Below, piece after piece: positions 41,028-50,190 of a DNA stretch of 64,000 bases (its first letter is position 1; each line of letters starts with the position of its first letter). The notes under the pieces were generated by a model. The model was not told the origin of the DNA. It saw only the letters and a program-made list of their open reading frames with translations, and did not search any database. The DNA comes from Fictibacillus sp. BK138 (GTDB lineage: Bacteria; Bacillota; Bacilli; Bacillales; Fictibacillaceae), in contig NZ_SGXL01000002.1 in assembly GCF_004216955.1 (NCBI RefSeq), positions 62,001 to 126,000 on the forward strand. The letters are read 5' to 3'. The position numbers and the translations under genes were made by a program.

Positions 41028-42584
41028 ATGAGTATTTTAACAGTACAAGGATTGAGTCACGGTTTCGGCGACCGTGCCATTTTTAACGATGTCTCTTTCC
41101 GTCTCCTAAAAGGAGAGCACATCGGTCTAATCGGTGCAAACGGTGAAGGTAAATCTACCTTTATGAATATAATCACTGGCAAATTAAAGCCAGATGAAGG
41201 AAAAGTGGAATGGGCGAAAAAAGTCCGCGTCGGTTATCTGGATCAGCATACTGTTCTTCAAAAAGGAATGTCGATCCGCGACGTGCTGAAGAGCGCGTTT
41301 CAATATCTGCTCGACATGGAAACAGAGATGAACAGCATGTACGAAAAGATGGGTGAAGCCACACCTGAAGAGCTGGAGAAATTGCTTGAAGATGTAGGCG
41401 TAATCCAGGATACGCTAACGAATAACGACTTTTATGTAATCGATGCAAAAGTTGAAGAAATCGCGCGAGGTCTTGGACTCGATGATATCGGTCTTGATCG
41501 TGATGTTCACGACTTGAGTGGCGGACAGCGTACTAAAGTATTGCTTGCGAAACTTTTATTAGAAAAGCCAGAAATTCTATTGCTGGATGAGCCTACAAAC
41601 TATCTGGACGAACAGCATATCGAGTGGCTGAAGCGCTACTTGCAAGAGTACGAAAACGCGTTTATCCTGATTTCGCATGACATCCCATTCTTAAATAGTG
41701 TAATCAACTTGATTTATCACATGGAGAATCAAGAACTGAATCGCTATGTTGGCGACTACGATCACTTTAAATCGGTTCATGAGATGAAAAAATCCCAGCT
41801 GGAAGCGGCATTTAAGCGCCAACAGCAGGAAATTGCCGGCTTAAAAGATTTCGTGGCACGCAACAAAGCCCGTGTTTCAACTCGTAACATGGCGATGTCC
41901 CGTCAAAAGAAGCTTGATAAGATGGATGTCATTGAGCTCGCAAAAGAAAAGCCAAAGCCAGAGTTCAACTTCAAAGAAGCCCGCACGCCGAGTAAGCTGA
42001 TCTTTGAAACAAAAGATCTCGTGATCGGATATGACGAGCCATTATCAAGACCGCTGAATCTCCGTATGGAACGCGGACAAAAAATTGCTTTAGTCGGTGC
42101 GAATGGTATCGGAAAAACAACCTTACTCCGCAGTATTTTAGGTGAAATCAAACCTGTTTCTGGCTCGGTTGAACGCGGGGAAAACCTTGAGATCGGCTAT
42201 TTCGAACAAGAAGTAAAATCTGCGAACTACAACACATGCATCGAAGAGATCTGGAACGAGTTCCCTGGCTTCTCTCATCATGAAGTTCGTGCAGCTCTGG
42301 CAAAGTGCGGATTAACAACAAAACACATCGAGAGTAAAGTGGAAGTTCTGAGCGGAGGCGAAAAAGCAAAAGTTCGCTTATGTAAACTGATCAACCATGA
42401 AAATAACGTATTGGTACTCGATGAGCCTACAAACCACTTGGATGTTGAGGCAAAGGACGAGTTGATGCGTGCGCTGAGAGCCTTTAAAGGAAGCGTCCTG
42501 TTGATCTCCCATGAACCGGAATTCTATAAAGAAGTAGCAAACGAAGTCTGGAACTGTGAAAGCTGGACGACAAAGGTGTTTTAA
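41028..42584 (+). CDS. yfmM: ABC-F family ATPase YfmM-like
   Basis: 518 residues, AAAAGGTG upstream of ATG. Two ABC cassettes: GANGEGKST, LSGGQRTK, ILLLDEPTNYLD and GANGIGKTT, LSGGEKAK, VLVLDEPTNHLD; linker helices at about 240-310. Sequence start MSILTVQGLSHGFGDRAIF and the length of 518 fit B. subtilis YfmM. ABC-F proteins bind the ribosomal E site and rescue stalled or difficult translation. It converges on yfmR, another ABC-F gene, with a phased array between them. Confidence 0.85.
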   Translation: MSILTVQGLSHGFGDRAIFNDVSFRLLKGEHIGLIGANGEGKSTFMNIITGKLKPDEGKVEWAKKVRVGYLDQHTVLQKGMSIRDVLKSAFQYLLDMETEMNSMYEKMGEATPEELEKLLEDVGVIQDTLTNNDFYVIDAKVEEIARGLGLDDIGLDRDVHDLSGGQRTKVLLAKLLLEKPEILLLDEPTNYLDEQHIEWLKRYLQEYENAFILISHDIPFLNSVINLIYHMENQELNRYVGDYDHFKSVHEMKKSQLEAAFKRQQQEIAGLKDFVARNKARVSTRNMAMSRQKKLDKMDVIELAKEKPKPEFNFKEARTPSKLIFETKDLVIGYDEPLSRPLNLRMERGQKIALVGANGIGKTTLLRSILGEIKPVSGSVERGENLEIGYFEQEVKSANYNTCIEEIWNEFPGFSHHEVRAALAKCGLTTKHIESKVEVLSGGEKAKVRLCKLINHENNVLVLDEPTNHLDVEAKDELMRALRAFKGSVLLISHEPEFYKEVANEVWNCESWTTKVF

Positions 42585-42601
42585 TCTATGAATTTTGTAA
42601 G

Positions 42602-42631
42602 CCCTCATCTTTTGGTGAGGGTTTTTATTTT
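42602..42631 (+). terminator. Terminator of yfmM
   Basis: CCCTCA-tcttttgg-TGAGGG followed by TTTTTATTTT. Confidence 0.9.
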
Positions 42632-42646
42632 AGGAAGAAAAATTGA

Positions 42647-42762
42647 TTAAGTCTAAATTTCAATAATAAGGTCTAAATGAAAGTTAATTAGGTCTAAATC
42701 AGAAAAATTAAGTCTTTTCTAAGGCCGATTAAGTCTTTTTTTAAAAATATAGGTCTCTCGAC
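42647..42762. repeat. 20-21-bp phased array D (unit AGGTCTAAAT + about 10 nt)
   Basis: GTCT occurs at 42651, 42671, 42692, 42712, 42733 and 42753 (steps 20, 21, 20, 21, 20), each preceded by TTAAG or TAGG; the first three continue as GTCTAAAT. Located between the convergent genes yfmM and yfmR. Confidence 0.8.
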
Positions 42763-42793
42763 AAAATCTGACATAGCGCTTCTTTCACTTCTC

Positions 42794-42828
42794 AAAAAAA
42801 CACCTCTTGCCAGCCGCAAGAGGTGTTT
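42794..42828 (-). terminator. Terminator of yfmR
   Basis: Minus strand ACACCTCTTGCGG-ct-GGCAAGAGGTGT followed by TTTTTTT. Confidence 0.92.
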
Positions 42829-42833
42829 CTCAT

Positions 42834-44750
42834 TTAATTCTCCAGTTTTTCCACCAGCAGTGACAGCTCTTCCCACCGTTCCATCGTCGTTTCGAGCTCT
42901 GTCTCTACTTTTTTCTGTTCTGCATACAGCTCGCTGATCCGTCCAAAATCGCTGCCTGCTGCAACGATTTCAGCTTCAATCTGCTCTTTTTTCTCTTCAT
43001 GCGCCATGATCCGGTCTTCAATCGTGTCCCATTCCTGCTGTTCTTTATAAGATAGCTTTTTCCGCTTTTCTTTTCGGGGCTGGCTGCTGCCATCTGCCGC
43101 CTCGGCCGTGACAGCCTCGGCTTCCTTCTTAACAGAAGCCGCAAGCTCGTCGCGTTCTTTTTTCTCTTCCATATAATCGGAGTAACTGCCCTGGAACCTG
43201 ACGACCCTGCCCTCCCCTTCAAATGCAAGCAGATGATCCACTACACGATCTAAGAAATAACGATCATGTGAAACAGTTAATACAACACCTGGGAAGTTAT
43301 CGAGATACTCTTCTAAAATACTGAGCGTTTGAATATCTAAGTCATTCGTTGGCTCATCCAAAAATAGAACGTTCGGCTCTTCCATCAAGACCTTCAGCAT
43401 ATATAATCTTCGCTTCTCTCCACCAGAAAGTTTGCGAATGTACGTATATTGCATATAACGCGGGAAGAGGAATCTTTCCAGCATCTGTTCAGCTGTGATC
43501 GTCTGGCCATCCACTGTAGTGATCACTTGTGCCGTCTCTTTGACATAATCGACCACACGAAGGTTGCCATCGAGTTCATCGTGATCCTGCGTGTAATAAC
43601 CGATTTTAACAGTTTCTCCGACTTCAACAGAACCAGAGTCAGGAGTCATTCTGCCTGCAAGCATGTTCAGCAGAGTTGTTTTTCCGCTTCCATTTGGCCC
43701 GATGATCCCAAGACGCTCACCAGGAACAATCAAATAGTCCAACCCATCAATCAGCTTCTTGTCATCAAGACTTTTGGACAATCCTTCTACCTCGATTACT
43801 TTTTTGCCAAGACGCTGTGATCCGATTGCAAATTCAACAGAACCTTTTGCAGCCGGACCTGTTTCCTCCTGAAGACTTTCTACCCTTTGAATACGGGCTT
43901 TTTGCTTCGTCGTACGCGCTTTTGCACCGCGGCGCAGCCAGGCCAATTCGCGTCTCAGCGTGTTTTGGCGTTTATCTTCATTCTGCAGGACGAGCTCTTC
44001 CCGCTCTGCCTTTTTCTCTAGATACGTTTCGTAATTTCCTTCGTAAACATAGAGTTTTCCGTTATCAAGCTCAAATATATGATTCGTTACGCGGTTTAGG
44101 AAATAACGATCATGGGTAACCATTAAAAGTGAGCCTTTATACCCAGCGAGAAATGTTTCCAGCCATTCAACCGTTTCATTATCAAGATGGTTTGTCGGCT
44201 CATCCAGAATCAAAAGGTCAGCTGGCTGGATCAACGCTTTTGCGATCGCAACACGCTTTTTCTGTCCGCCGCTTAAGAATTTCACTTTACGTGAAAAATC
44301 GCGCAGACCGAGCTTTGTAAGAACCGTCTTTGCGACAGTGTTTGCTTCCCAAGCTTCTTGCTCGTCCATTTTTTGCTGACCATTCATTAAGCGCTGCAGC
44401 TTTTTCTCATTTGCAGGATCTGCTTCAAGATCCAGCAGAGCTTGCTCATAGTCTCGCATGGTACGCATGATGGTGGAATCGCCATAATAGATCTGTTCCA
44501 AAACGGAAAGTTCTTCGTCCAGCTCCGGCTCCTGGGCTACGTATTCGATCTGAAACTGATTGGCGTGGGTGATGCTGCCCTGTTCAGCAGGGTCTAATCC
44601 TGACAAAGCTTTCAACAGAGAGGACTTTCCCGTTCCGTTCGGACCGATCAGCCCGATTCTTTGTTTTTCGCCAATGGAAAAAGAGATTTTATCAAAGAGA
44701 GTCTTTTCTCCATATGTTTTATATAAATTTTCTACTAGTAAAATACTCAA
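42834..44750 (-). CDS. yfmR: ABC-F family ATPase YfmR (Uup-like)
   Basis: 638 residues. Cassettes with GPNGTGKSS, LSGGQKKR, LLILDEPTNHLD and GPNGSGKTT, LSGGEKRR, VLFLDEPTNDLD, plus a Lys/Glu-rich C-terminal coiled coil (about 545-636) as in Uup/YfmR. The arm region between domains contains RRGAKARTTKQKARIQR. YfmR homologues help EF-P in translation of proline-rich or slow sequences and Uup also binds DNA. Monocistronic. Confidence 0.9.
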   Translation of the reverse strand: MSILLVENLYKTYGEKTLFDKISFSIGEKQRIGLIGPNGTGKSSLLKALSGLDPAEQGSITHANQFQIEYVAQEPELDEELSVLEQIYYGDSTIMRTMRDYEQALLDLEADPANEKKLQRLMNGQQKMDEQEAWEANTVAKTVLTKLGLRDFSRKVKFLSGGQKKRVAIAKALIQPADLLILDEPTNHLDNETVEWLETFLAGYKGSLLMVTHDRYFLNRVTNHIFELDNGKLYVYEGNYETYLEKKAEREELVLQNEDKRQNTLRRELAWLRRGAKARTTKQKARIQRVESLQEETGPAAKGSVEFAIGSQRLGKKVIEVEGLSKSLDDKKLIDGLDYLIVPGERLGIIGPNGSGKTTLLNMLAGRMTPDSGSVEVGETVKIGYYTQDHDELDGNLRVVDYVKETAQVITTVDGQTITAEQMLERFLFPRYMQYTYIRKLSGGEKRRLYMLKVLMEEPNVLFLDEPTNDLDIQTLSILEEYLDNFPGVVLTVSHDRYFLDRVVDHLLAFEGEGRVVRFQGSYSDYMEEKKERDELAASVKKEAEAVTAEAADGSSQPRKEKRKKLSYKEQQEWDTIEDRIMAHEEKKEQIEAEIVAAGSDFGRISELYAEQKKVETELETTMERWEELSLLVEKLEN

Positions 44751-45166
44751 AACAAAATCATTCCTTAAGGTAAAATTCTTATTTTCTATTGTAGCTTAAC
44801 GGCGCCAGAATAGCATCTTTAGGTTATGATTTGGGTTTTTTCTTAATCTTTGTTATAGTGATAAACATGTTCTGAAAAGGAGTGGGCACGTTTTTTGCTC
44901 AAAACGGATGCCGCTATTTTCGATTTTTTCGGCTTGGCTTTTATCTTGTTGTTGATGCCGGTTAACATTTTTTCCGGCAATGTTTGTTATGCGTTTTTCC
45001 ACCGCGCTTTTGACTTCAAGTTTTTTTGTCACTCCTCGCAAGCTCTTTTTGCAAATAAAAAGCTCTAGTTTTATACAACCTGTCAATTTTTTCATAAACT
45101 TGTAATCCGTTGAGCAAACTAACGTGACCCATTTCATGAAAAAAAGAAAAGGAGAGATTTTTTTAC
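44751..45166 (+). other. putP upstream region with promoter and possible leader ORF
   Basis: TTGGGT (44831-44836), 17-bp spacer, TATAGT (44854-44859) drives the plus strand, far (about 300 bp) from putP. AAAAGGAG follows at 44875-44882, and an open frame of 57 codons runs from TTG 44895 to TAG 45068 with a hydrophobic middle (FGLAFILLLMPVNIF), but the spacing from the ribosome site is 12 nt. A hairpin AGCTCTTTTT-gcaaat-AAAAAGCT lies at 45039-45064. A regulatory leader is possible. Confidence 0.45.
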
Positions 45167-46645
45167 ATGCAAATCGAAGTAATTATTTCTTTAATTATTT
45201 ACATGATTGGTATGCTGTACATTGGTTATTGGGCATACAAAAAAACGTCTGATCTGTCTGACTACATGCTTGGCGGCCGTGGACTTGGTCCTGGTGTAAC
45301 AGCATTATCTGCTGGTGCATCTGATATGAGCGGATGGATGCTGATGGGACTCCCTGGTGCTATGTTCGCAGATGGGTTGAGCAGTATTTGGATTGCAGTC
45401 GGTTTAACAATCGGGGCTTATCTGAACTATATTCTTGTAGCACCTCGTTTGCGTACGTACACGGAAGTAGCAGATGATTCGATCACCATTCCGGATTATC
45501 TTGAAAACCGTTTTAACGACACACAGAAAATTTTACGTATTGTATCAGGTATTGTTATTATCATCTTCTTTACTCTATACGCTTCTGCAGGTCTAGTATC
45601 TGGAGGAAAGCTGTTTGAGAGTGCATTCGGTCTTGATTACATGACTGGTATGCTGTTAACTGTCGGAGTTGTTGTAGCTTACACTTTGTTTGGCGGATTC
45701 CTCGCCGTAAGCTGGACTGACTTTGTACAAGGATGTATCATGTTTATCGCTCTTGTATTGGTGCCAATCGTTGCCTTTACTGAGGTTGGAGACACTCAAA
45801 CACTGGTTGATACAGTACGTGGAGTAGATCCTTCATTGCTTAATGTAACAAAAGGACTATCATTCTTTGGTCTATTGTCTCTATTAGCATGGGGGTTAGG
45901 TTATTTCGGACAGCCGCACATTATTGTCCGTTTTATGGCCATCACATCTGTAAAAGAAATTAAAGCAGCTCGCCGAATCGGTATGGGTTGGATGATCATC
46001 TCCATTATCGGTGCATTGTTTACTGGATTCATCGGTATCGCATGGTTTGAACAATCAGCAAGAACTCTTAAAGACCCAGAAACAGTGTTTATCGTATTTG
46101 CTAATGTATTGTTCCACCCGTTCATTACTGGATTCTTATTAGCAGCTATTCTAGCAGCCATCATGAGTACAATCTCATCTCAGCTGCTCGTAACGTCATC
46201 AGCAGTAACAGAAGACTTTTACAAGCAGTTCTTAAAGAAGAATGCATCTGATAAAGAGCTTGTATTAATCGGAAGACTTGCTGTATTAACAGTTGCTGTT
46301 GTCGCAGTATTGCTTTCATTAAGCCCGAACGAAACAATCCTAAGCCTTGTAGGTTATGCATGGGCAGGATTCGGTTCAGCATTTGGTCCATTAATCTTGT
46401 TGAGCCTCTTCTGGAAACGCATGACAAAATGGGGTGCATTAGCAGGTATCATCGTTGGTGCAGTTACCGTATTGACATGGGTTCAGTTCCCAGACTTGAA
46501 AGCTGAAGTTTATGAAATGATTCCTGGATTCTTCTTAAGTATGCTGGCTGTCATTCTTGTCAGCTTAGTCACGAAAGATCCGTCTTCAAAAGTTCAGAAT
46601 CAATTCGAAGACATGGAAGAAACATTAGATAACAAAACAACTTAA
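45167..46645 (+). CDS. putP: Sodium/proline symporter
   Basis: 492 residues, AAAAGGAGAG upstream of ATG. SSF-family carrier of about 13 helices: DYMLGGRGLGPGVTALSAGASDMSGWMLMGLPG, GLSSIWIAVGLTIGAYLNY, GYFGQPHIIVRFMAI and AAILAAIMSTISSQLLVTSSA. Closely resembles PutP/OpuE, which import proline with Na+ for nutrition or osmoprotection. Which role applies is unclear: no putBC nearby. Long leader upstream. Confidence 0.9.
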   Translation: MQIEVIISLIIYMIGMLYIGYWAYKKTSDLSDYMLGGRGLGPGVTALSAGASDMSGWMLMGLPGAMFADGLSSIWIAVGLTIGAYLNYILVAPRLRTYTEVADDSITIPDYLENRFNDTQKILRIVSGIVIIIFFTLYASAGLVSGGKLFESAFGLDYMTGMLLTVGVVVAYTLFGGFLAVSWTDFVQGCIMFIALVLVPIVAFTEVGDTQTLVDTVRGVDPSLLNVTKGLSFFGLLSLLAWGLGYFGQPHIIVRFMAITSVKEIKAARRIGMGWMIISIIGALFTGFIGIAWFEQSARTLKDPETVFIVFANVLFHPFITGFLLAAILAAIMSTISSQLLVTSSAVTEDFYKQFLKKNASDKELVLIGRLAVLTVAVVAVLLSLSPNETILSLVGYAWAGFGSAFGPLILLSLFWKRMTKWGALAGIIVGAVTVLTWVQFPDLKAEVYEMIPGFFLSMLAVILVSLVTKDPSSKVQNQFEDMEETLDNKTT

Positions 46646-46655
46646 TAAAAAGTAA

Positions 46656-46689
46656 AAAAGCGCTCCTGCTTTTCAGGAGCGCTTTTTCT
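46656..46689 (+). terminator. Bidirectional terminator of putP and fni
   Basis: AAAAAGCGCTCCTG-cttt-TCAGGAGCGCTTTTT between convergent genes. Confidence 0.92.
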
Positions 46690-46699
46690 TATGGCTTTT

Positions 46700-47740
46700 T
46701 CACTTTTTCAACAAGCGTTTTGTAGTTTTAAGTTCATCAATGTTCAGAGCACCAATTCCAAACATAGCAGTTCTAAGTTCAAATTCAATCCGGTCCATTT
46801 GTAAAATCAAAGCTTCAGCATCTTTTTCAACCGCTGACTGAAGCAAGCTGCGGCCAAACCCAGCTATGTCGGCACCTAGGGCTAATGATTTCGCTGCATC
46901 AACCCCATGTTTAAGGCCACCGCTCGCGATAACGGGTATCTTTTGGGATACTTCCCTCACACCATTTATACTCTCAGATGTCGGAAGACCCCAATCCAGA
47001 AATGCTTCAGCAGCCTTTTTCCTTGCTGCATCTTCTGAACGATAGCTTTCAACTTGTACCCAAGATGTTCCGCCAGCTCCAGCGACATCAATAAACTGGA
47101 CGCCCGCTGCAATCAGTCTCTCAGCAGTGTCGTTATCAATACCCATGCCCACTTCTTTTACTCCAACCGGAACAGGCATTTCTGAAACAAGTTTTTCGAT
47201 TTTACTTAATAAATGAGAGAAATCCGTATCCCCTTCTGGCTGGAACACTTCCTGCAGCGTATTTAAATGAAGAACGAGAGCATCCGCTTCAGCGATCTCA
47301 ACCGCTCGTTTACACTCCTCAAGCCCAAATCCGTAATTCAGTTGTACAGCACCGATGTTTGCAATAACAGGGATGTCAGGAGCCCATCTTCTAATTTGAA
47401 AAGTGTAAGCAAGCTCTTCTTTCTCCACTGCCGCTCTCATAGACCCAAGACCAATCGCCCAGCCTCTCTCCTGTGCCGCAATAGCCAAGTTCTGATTTAT
47501 CTTAAGCGCCGTTTCCGTACCGCCAGTCATCGAACTGATCAAAAAGGGAGTCTTCATCGATTTCCCTAAAAAAGAACCAGAAAGAGCTACATCCTCAAAA
47601 GATATTTCGGGCAAAGCATTTGGTACAAATCGATAGTTCTCTAAACCCGTTGTAATGTTTTTCCCCTCAACATCTTCATGGAGACTGATCCTAATATGCT
47701 CTGTTTTCCGTTTCTCTGTGAGATCTTTAGGTTGATCCAT
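46700..47740 (-). CDS. fni: Type 2 isopentenyl-diphosphate delta-isomerase
   Basis: 346 residues, AGGGAGG upstream of ATG. FMN/NADPH-dependent TIM barrel: RKTEHIRISL at the N-terminus, TPFLISSMTGGT, WAIGLGSMRAA, HLNTLQEVFQPEGDTDF, DVAGAGGTSWVQVESYR and IASGGLKHGVDAAKSLALGAD are all type 2 isomerase motifs. Interconverts IPP and DMAPP for isoprenoid synthesis. Monocistronic. Confidence 0.94.
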   Translation of the reverse strand: MDQPKDLTEKRKTEHIRISLHEDVEGKNITTGLENYRFVPNALPEISFEDVALSGSFLGKSMKTPFLISSMTGGTETALKINQNLAIAAQERGWAIGLGSMRAAVEKEELAYTFQIRRWAPDIPVIANIGAVQLNYGFGLEECKRAVEIAEADALVLHLNTLQEVFQPEGDTDFSHLLSKIEKLVSEMPVPVGVKEVGMGIDNDTAERLIAAGVQFIDVAGAGGTSWVQVESYRSEDAARKKAAEAFLDWGLPTSESINGVREVSQKIPVIASGGLKHGVDAAKSLALGADIAGFGRSLLQSAVEKDAEALILQMDRIEFELRTAMFGIGALNIDELKTTKRLLKK

Positions 47741-48015
47741 GTTTAAATCCTCCCTTCTTGCTGTTATTTCTATCTTTCCGCAAAAACCACACCATTACAC
47801 TTTACATCTTCTAAACAGCTCACGCTAGGGGGACTGACCCCCAACAATTTATTTCCCGCTCCAATAACGAGTAAACACCCGTTAGGTATGCTCCATTTCA
47901 ATCCACCAAACTAAGGCATATCATTTTTCAGCCTTCAAAAATCTAAATTCAAATAGCACTGAGTTTGATAATTGTGTTAAACTACCAATTAAAACAATTA
48001 TTGGGGGTTATTTGT
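47741..48015. other. Divergent intergenic region with a short palindrome
   Basis: Between fni and the GNAT gene. Contains the hairpin GGGGG-actga-CCCCC (47828-47842), which is not followed by T, and AT-rich promoter-like sequence before the GNAT gene. Nothing else recognised. Confidence 0.5.
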
Positions 48016-48522
48016 ATGGAGATCCGCCTGCTCACACCAGATGATGCTGAAGCCTACTGGGAAATGCGCCTTGAGGCATTAAAAAATCATCCTGAAGCTT
48101 TTGCTACAAGTTATGAAGAAGCTCTTGAGCGTAAAAATCCAATTGAAGAGGTTGCCAACAGGCTTAAAGGAGACGGTGATTTTACTTTCGGAGCATTTCA
48201 GGAGAATACCCTAATGGGTGCCGTTACACTAGTCCAAGACAAAATCGAAAAAATGAAGCACCGTGCTCACATTTTCGCCATGTATGTGAAACCCGAACAC
48301 CGCCGGTCAGGTGCCGGTAAAGCTCTCGTGACAGCTGTGATCAGTCATGCAAAACAGATTCCCGAAATATTGAAACTTAACTTAACAGTTGTCTCCAGCA
48401 ATGATAGAGCAAAAGGACTCTACAGCTCACTAGGTTTTACGACATACGGAAAAGAAGAAAAGGCGCTTCGAGTAGATGAAACATTTTATGATGAAGAACT
48501 AATGGTCCTTTTCCTTAAATAA
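48016..48522 (+). CDS. GNAT family N-acetyltransferase
   Basis: 168 residues; ATG 48016 has TTGGGGGT upstream, the longer frame does not. Acetyl-CoA binding motif A: AHIFAMYVKPEHRRSGAGKALVTAVISHAK (the R/Q-x-x-G-x-G/A loop is RRSGAG), followed by LTVVSSNDRAKGLYSSLGFTTYGKE (motif B). Start IRLLTPDDAEAYWEMRLEALKNHPEAFATSYEE is typical of uncharacterised Bacillus GNATs. Substrate unknown. Confidence 0.86.
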   Translation: MEIRLLTPDDAEAYWEMRLEALKNHPEAFATSYEEALERKNPIEEVANRLKGDGDFTFGAFQENTLMGAVTLVQDKIEKMKHRAHIFAMYVKPEHRRSGAGKALVTAVISHAKQIPEILKLNLTVVSSNDRAKGLYSSLGFTTYGKEEKALRVDETFYDEELMVLFLK

Positions 48523-48537
48523 TCTTAAACGCACTAA

Positions 48538-48568
48538 AAAAGCCTGCAAACGCTATGCAGGCTTTCTT
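48538..48568 (+). terminator. Bidirectional terminator
   Basis: AAAGCCTGC-aaacgctat-GCAGGCTTT between the GNAT gene and a convergent small gene. Confidence 0.9.
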
Positions 48569-48747
48569 TACTTATTTGTATCATTTGAATGATCATTATT
48601 GTGTTCGAGATAGTCTTCTTCTTGATTTTTCGGCTTTTTCTTTTTAGTCTGACGCACGATTAGTATAACAATAATAATTACTAACAATAAGCTGACGTTT
48701 AAGAAGCCGCCTAAAAAACGAAAAATATCTCCCATAAAGTTGTCCAT
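48568..48747 (-). CDS. Small single-pass membrane protein
   Basis: 59 residues (MDNFMGDIFRFLGG..), ATG 48747 with AGAGGTG 7 nt upstream. One strongly hydrophobic helix (about 13-32, LNVSLLLVIIIVILIV) followed by a basic patch (RQTKKKKPKN) and an acidic/Asn-rich tail ending DTNK. Topology should be N-out, C-in. It lies 43 bp downstream of and codirectional with the sensor kinase gene, so it may be cotranscribed. Function unknown. Confidence 0.7.
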   Translation of the reverse strand: MDNFMGDIFRFLGGFLNVSLLLVIIIVILIVRQTKKKKPKNQEEDYLEHNNDHSNDTNK

Positions 48748-48790
48748 GCTGCTTCACCTCTTTTCAGCATTTTCCCCTTTATAGCATTTT

Positions 48791-50059
48791 TTAAACCGTC
48801 TCTTCTTCAAACGAACTGATCAAAGGAAGCAAGACACTAACCTTCGTACCTTTGCCAATCTTGCTTGTATACTCTACTTTGCCGCCCATTGATTCGATGA
48901 TACGAATGGATACCATCGTTCCTAACCCAGTTCCTTGCTGCTTTGTTGAAAAAAACAGAGAGCCGATACGGGACAGCTGTTCTTTAGTCATCCCTTTTCC
49001 TGTATCTCTCACGATAATCTTCACTTGTTCACCGTCAGGGATTAGCTTTATAGATACACGCCCCTCTTTCGGAGTTGCCTCAACAGCATTCTTTAAGATA
49101 TTGATCAGTGCCTGTTTTAACTGATTACGGTCTGTCATGATCATCGCATCTGATTCAATCAAATGAGTAAGCGTTATACCATCTTTTAAAGCATATGGAT
49201 TCAACAAAATACTTAGTTCCGTTACTAATTCAGCTATTGAAAAAGTTTCGATCTTTTTAAACTCCGGTTTAGCGAAGTTCAAGTAATCACTTATAATACT
49301 TTCTGCTCTGCTTAATTCACTTAAAATTAATGGATAGTAATGTTTATGCCGTTCATCCTCACCTTCCATAAGCTGAAGAAAACCTTTTACTACAGTCAAT
49401 GGGTTACGGACTTCATGTGCAATAGAAGCCGCCAGTTCCCCCAATGTATGCTGTTTCTCAGAACGCCGAATCTCATCTTTCATTAAGTTTCTCTCTATGA
49501 CAGCCTCATTTAAGATAGAGCCAAAAACAACAGCTAAAATTTGAATAATACCGAAAACAGCTATGTATAAATAAATATCTTGGTTAACCTGTAGAACATC
49601 ATCATTCATGTACAGGTAGCTTAAAAGAATCAATAACTGTACAATAGCTGGCCATAACCCAGCTATGATGGACATGTAAATTCTTTTTCGCGGAGGAAAT
49701 CTCCAGAAATATTTATAAAGAATAAAAGGAACCGTACATGCTACCGCTGCACTTATGTAACCTAGGTAAAGCGTGTCTCCGCCCATTACTGTTCTGGTTG
49801 CTAAAAGAGCAGTGAGCGTAATAATCCCTGAGATCGGCCCGCCGTAAAAAATAGAAAGCACTAGAGGAACATAGCGCAAATCCCAAAATAACCCCGAATC
49901 AAAATAGGCAAAATACATGCAGAGTGAAGCAGATGCACCATATAGAATACCTAAAAAATAAGGGGATTTTCCTATCTTTCTGCTTTCGAACAAAAAGCTA
50001 TAGCTAAGTACTGGTGCAATAACAATCAATACATGCAAAAGCAGCTTTTCAATGATCAT
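48791..50059 (-). CDS. Sensor histidine kinase with 5TM-LYT-type sensor (KinB-like)
   Basis: 422 residues, AGGGAG upstream of ATG. Five or six N-terminal helices (to about 183) include DLRYVPLVLSIFYGGPISGIITL, the 5TMR-LYT hallmark. HisKA with phospho-acceptor His215 (GELAASIAHEVRNPLTVVKG), then the HATPase domain with NILKNAVEA, VRDTGKGM and GTGLGTMV. No response regulator is adjacent, which fits orphan kinases of the sporulation phosphorelay such as KinB. The direct target is inferred. Confidence 0.85.
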   Translation of the reverse strand: MIIEKLLLHVLIVIAPVLSYSFLFESRKIGKSPYFLGILYGASASLCMYFAYFDSGLFWDLRYVPLVLSIFYGGPISGIITLTALLATRTVMGGDTLYLGYISAAVACTVPFILYKYFWRFPPRKRIYMSIIAGLWPAIVQLLILLSYLYMNDDVLQVNQDIYLYIAVFGIIQILAVVFGSILNEAVIERNLMKDEIRRSEKQHTLGELAASIAHEVRNPLTVVKGFLQLMEGEDERHKHYYPLILSELSRAESIISDYLNFAKPEFKKIETFSIAELVTELSILLNPYALKDGITLTHLIESDAMIMTDRNQLKQALINILKNAVEATPKEGRVSIKLIPDGEQVKIIVRDTGKGMTKEQLSRIGSLFFSTKQQGTGLGTMVSIRIIESMGGKVEYTSKIGKGTKVSVLLPLISSFEEETV

Positions 50060-50103
50060 TTTCTACTCCCTGGTCAAAATGGCTTGTGTACTATAATTAC
50101 GAC

Positions 50104-50134
50104 AAAAAAAGGGAGATTCCTGCAAGAATCGCCC
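50104..50134 (-). terminator. Terminator of the ABC exporter operon
   Basis: Minus strand GGGCGATTC-ttgca-GGAATCTCCC followed by TTTTTTT. Confidence 0.9.
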
Positions 50135-50190
50135 TGATAATATGACAAAAGCATCGTTTCCATAAGACAAAAGTTTTAATTTCAATAGCA

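Noticed and set aside
44853-45137. 94-codon minus-strand frame in the putP leader
   Set aside because: No ribosome site, and it is antisense to a plausible promoter and leader.
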